Shown: positions 14,279 to 14,914 of the stretch, piece by piece
Layout: every line of letters starts with the position of its first letter
How positions within the stretch are numbered: position 1 is the first letter of the stretch
Source of the DNA: an uncultured Clostridia bacterium
GTDB taxonomy: Bacteria; Bacillota; Clostridia; Oscillospirales; Ruminococcaceae
Assembly (NCBI GenBank): GCA_947381875.1
Contig: CANCXY010000057.1
Span: forward strand, 1 to 14,914
Reading direction: 5' to 3'
DNA length: 14,914 bases
Notes under the pieces: model-generated
What the model saw: the letters and a program-made list of their open reading frames with translations, nothing else
What the model was told of the DNA's origin: nothing
Databases searched by the model: none
Position numbers and translations under genes: made by a program

Positions 14279-14914
14279 TTACCGATCCGCGCCGCGCTCA
14301 GGCAGCGAGCGCAGCCGCGTTTGCAGATATTCGTTGTAGTCCTTGCCCTTGGGCGGAGGAAGGTCTTTTACCGCAAAGCCCTGTTTCTCATAGATTCCAG
14401 TGAGCTTTTGGGCAAAGACCCGCCCCGGCTCGTCCGCGTCAAGGCAAAGCTGGAGCGTTTTCACCTGCGGATGGCCGACCAGAAACTGCTCCAGCGCGTG
14501 GTAGTTCAGCCCGCCCAGCGAGAGGTAATGCACCGTGCGCCAATCCCGGCCCGCCAGCAACCGCAGCGATGCGCCAGAGAGCGCGTCAATCGGGGCCTCG
14601 TACACCTCCACCCGTACGGCATCCGGGTCGCGGGCCGGGATGCAAAAGCCAAACCGCTTCTGGCTGCCCGCCACATCCCCGCGAAAATCCCCGCCGCAGC
14701 CGCGCACACAGGCGTATTGCGGGTTGCCCGCTCCGTCCTTTCCGAGAAACACGCAGTTCTTGTAGCCTTTTCGGTCGGTCTGATAGAGCGTTCCCTGTTC
14801 GATACAGTGATTCAATACCGGATCACGGATGCCGCGCCCGCGCAGATACCGCAGCACTGCAACATTGTCCGCATCCCGCAGCGGCGCTGAAAAGGAAATG
14901 GGCGGCGGTTGATC
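14279..14914 (-). CDS. DUF3991/TOPRIM domain primase-like protein (5' end outside window)
   Basis: The reading frame is open to the window edge, giving 211 visible residues; the true start lies upstream. A nominal GTG at 14857 is internal, because the preceding residues also fit the family. The DUF3991 part covers about visible residues 15-100, with the 'YLRGRGI' start, 'NCVFLGKD' and 'DVAGSQKRFGF'. The TOPRIM part follows, with the catalytic-type Glu in 'EAPIDALS' (106-113), the acidic pair in 'CLDADEPG' (157-164) and a terminal 'KDYNEYLQ'. Family members are mobile-element proteins thought to act in primase-like or DNA-processing roles, usually with an N-terminal CHC2-type zinc finger; that region would lie outside this window. 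The gene ends ...Gly-Ala-Asp-Arg, stop TAA at 14281-14279, with AGGAGG for parA directly after it and 16 bases before the parA start. The family is secure; the biochemical role is inferred. Confidence 0.9.
   Translation of the reverse strand, partial: DQPPPISFSAPLRDADNVAVLRYLRGRGIRDPVLNHCIEQGTLYQTDRKGYKNCVFLGKDGAGNPQYACVRGCGGDFRGDVAGSQKRFGFCIPARDPDAVRVEVYEAPIDALSGASLRLLAGRDWRTVHYLSLGGLNYHALEQFLVGHPQVKTLQLCLDADEPGRVFAQKLTGIYEKQGFAVKDLPPPKGKDYNEYLQTRLRSLPERGADR

Noticed and set aside
1..14914. CRISPR array, tRNA, rRNA or insertion-sequence ends
   Set aside because: I saw no regularly spaced repeats, no tRNA-like cloverleaf and no terminal inverted repeats flanking a transposase. The only transposon-related gene is the nested tnpV, which has no visible recombinase partner in this window.

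Overview
This window is almost certainly part of an integrative and conjugative (or mobilisable) element from a GC-rich gut-type Firmicute, probably of the class Clostridia. This rests on the gene families (TOPRIM/DUF3991, ParA, ParB, DUF3846, YodL, DUF3848, giant methylase-helicase, TnpV) and on strong AGGAGG ribosome sites. The species cannot be read from the sequence. Every gene I support lies on the minus strand, so the operon reads from the right end of the window to the left. Many long plus-strand ORFs are antisense shadows produced by the GC-rich coding sequence.

Layout in transcription order: (1) the C-terminal part of a DUF3991/TOPRIM primase-like protein, cut by the window edge (14914-14279); (2) a partition pair, parA (14262-13438) and parB (13490-12546), overlapping by 53 bases; (3) a train of short, tightly spaced accessory genes: DUF3846, a YodL-domain protein, unknown proteins of 82, 207 and 73 aa, a 194-aa conserved mobile-element protein, an unknown 70-aa protein and a DUF3848 protein (12532-9096); (4) a 9-kb 'polyvalent protein' gene (9083-80) that joins an ArdC-like N-terminus, a DUF7007-like module, an N6-adenine DNA methylase and an SF2/SNF2-like helicase. 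Gaps between genes are 10-48 bases or are overlaps, so the set looks like one transcript. Its promoter must lie beyond position 14914.

The partition genes would stabilise the element in its circular form. The TOPRIM protein would support DNA processing or replication. The giant protein probably protects or remodels incoming DNA during conjugation. Here the giant reading frame is interrupted twice: by an extra G in a four-G run (8492-8495) and by a TGA at 7390-7388. A complete tnpV-like gene (7566-7222) with its own ribosome site is nested in another frame inside the giant gene. The TGA that breaks the giant frame falls inside this overlap and would be a silent change for tnpV.

Three signals are not explained by ordinary annotation. 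First, nine of the operon's proteins end in Glu-Arg just before the stop, and a tenth ends Asp-Arg, often with the next Shine-Dalgarno directly against the stop. Second, a perfect 29-bp palindrome lies inside parB and could be a parS-like or operator site. Third, near-identical direct repeats bound an exactly in-frame 693-bp cassette within the giant gene.
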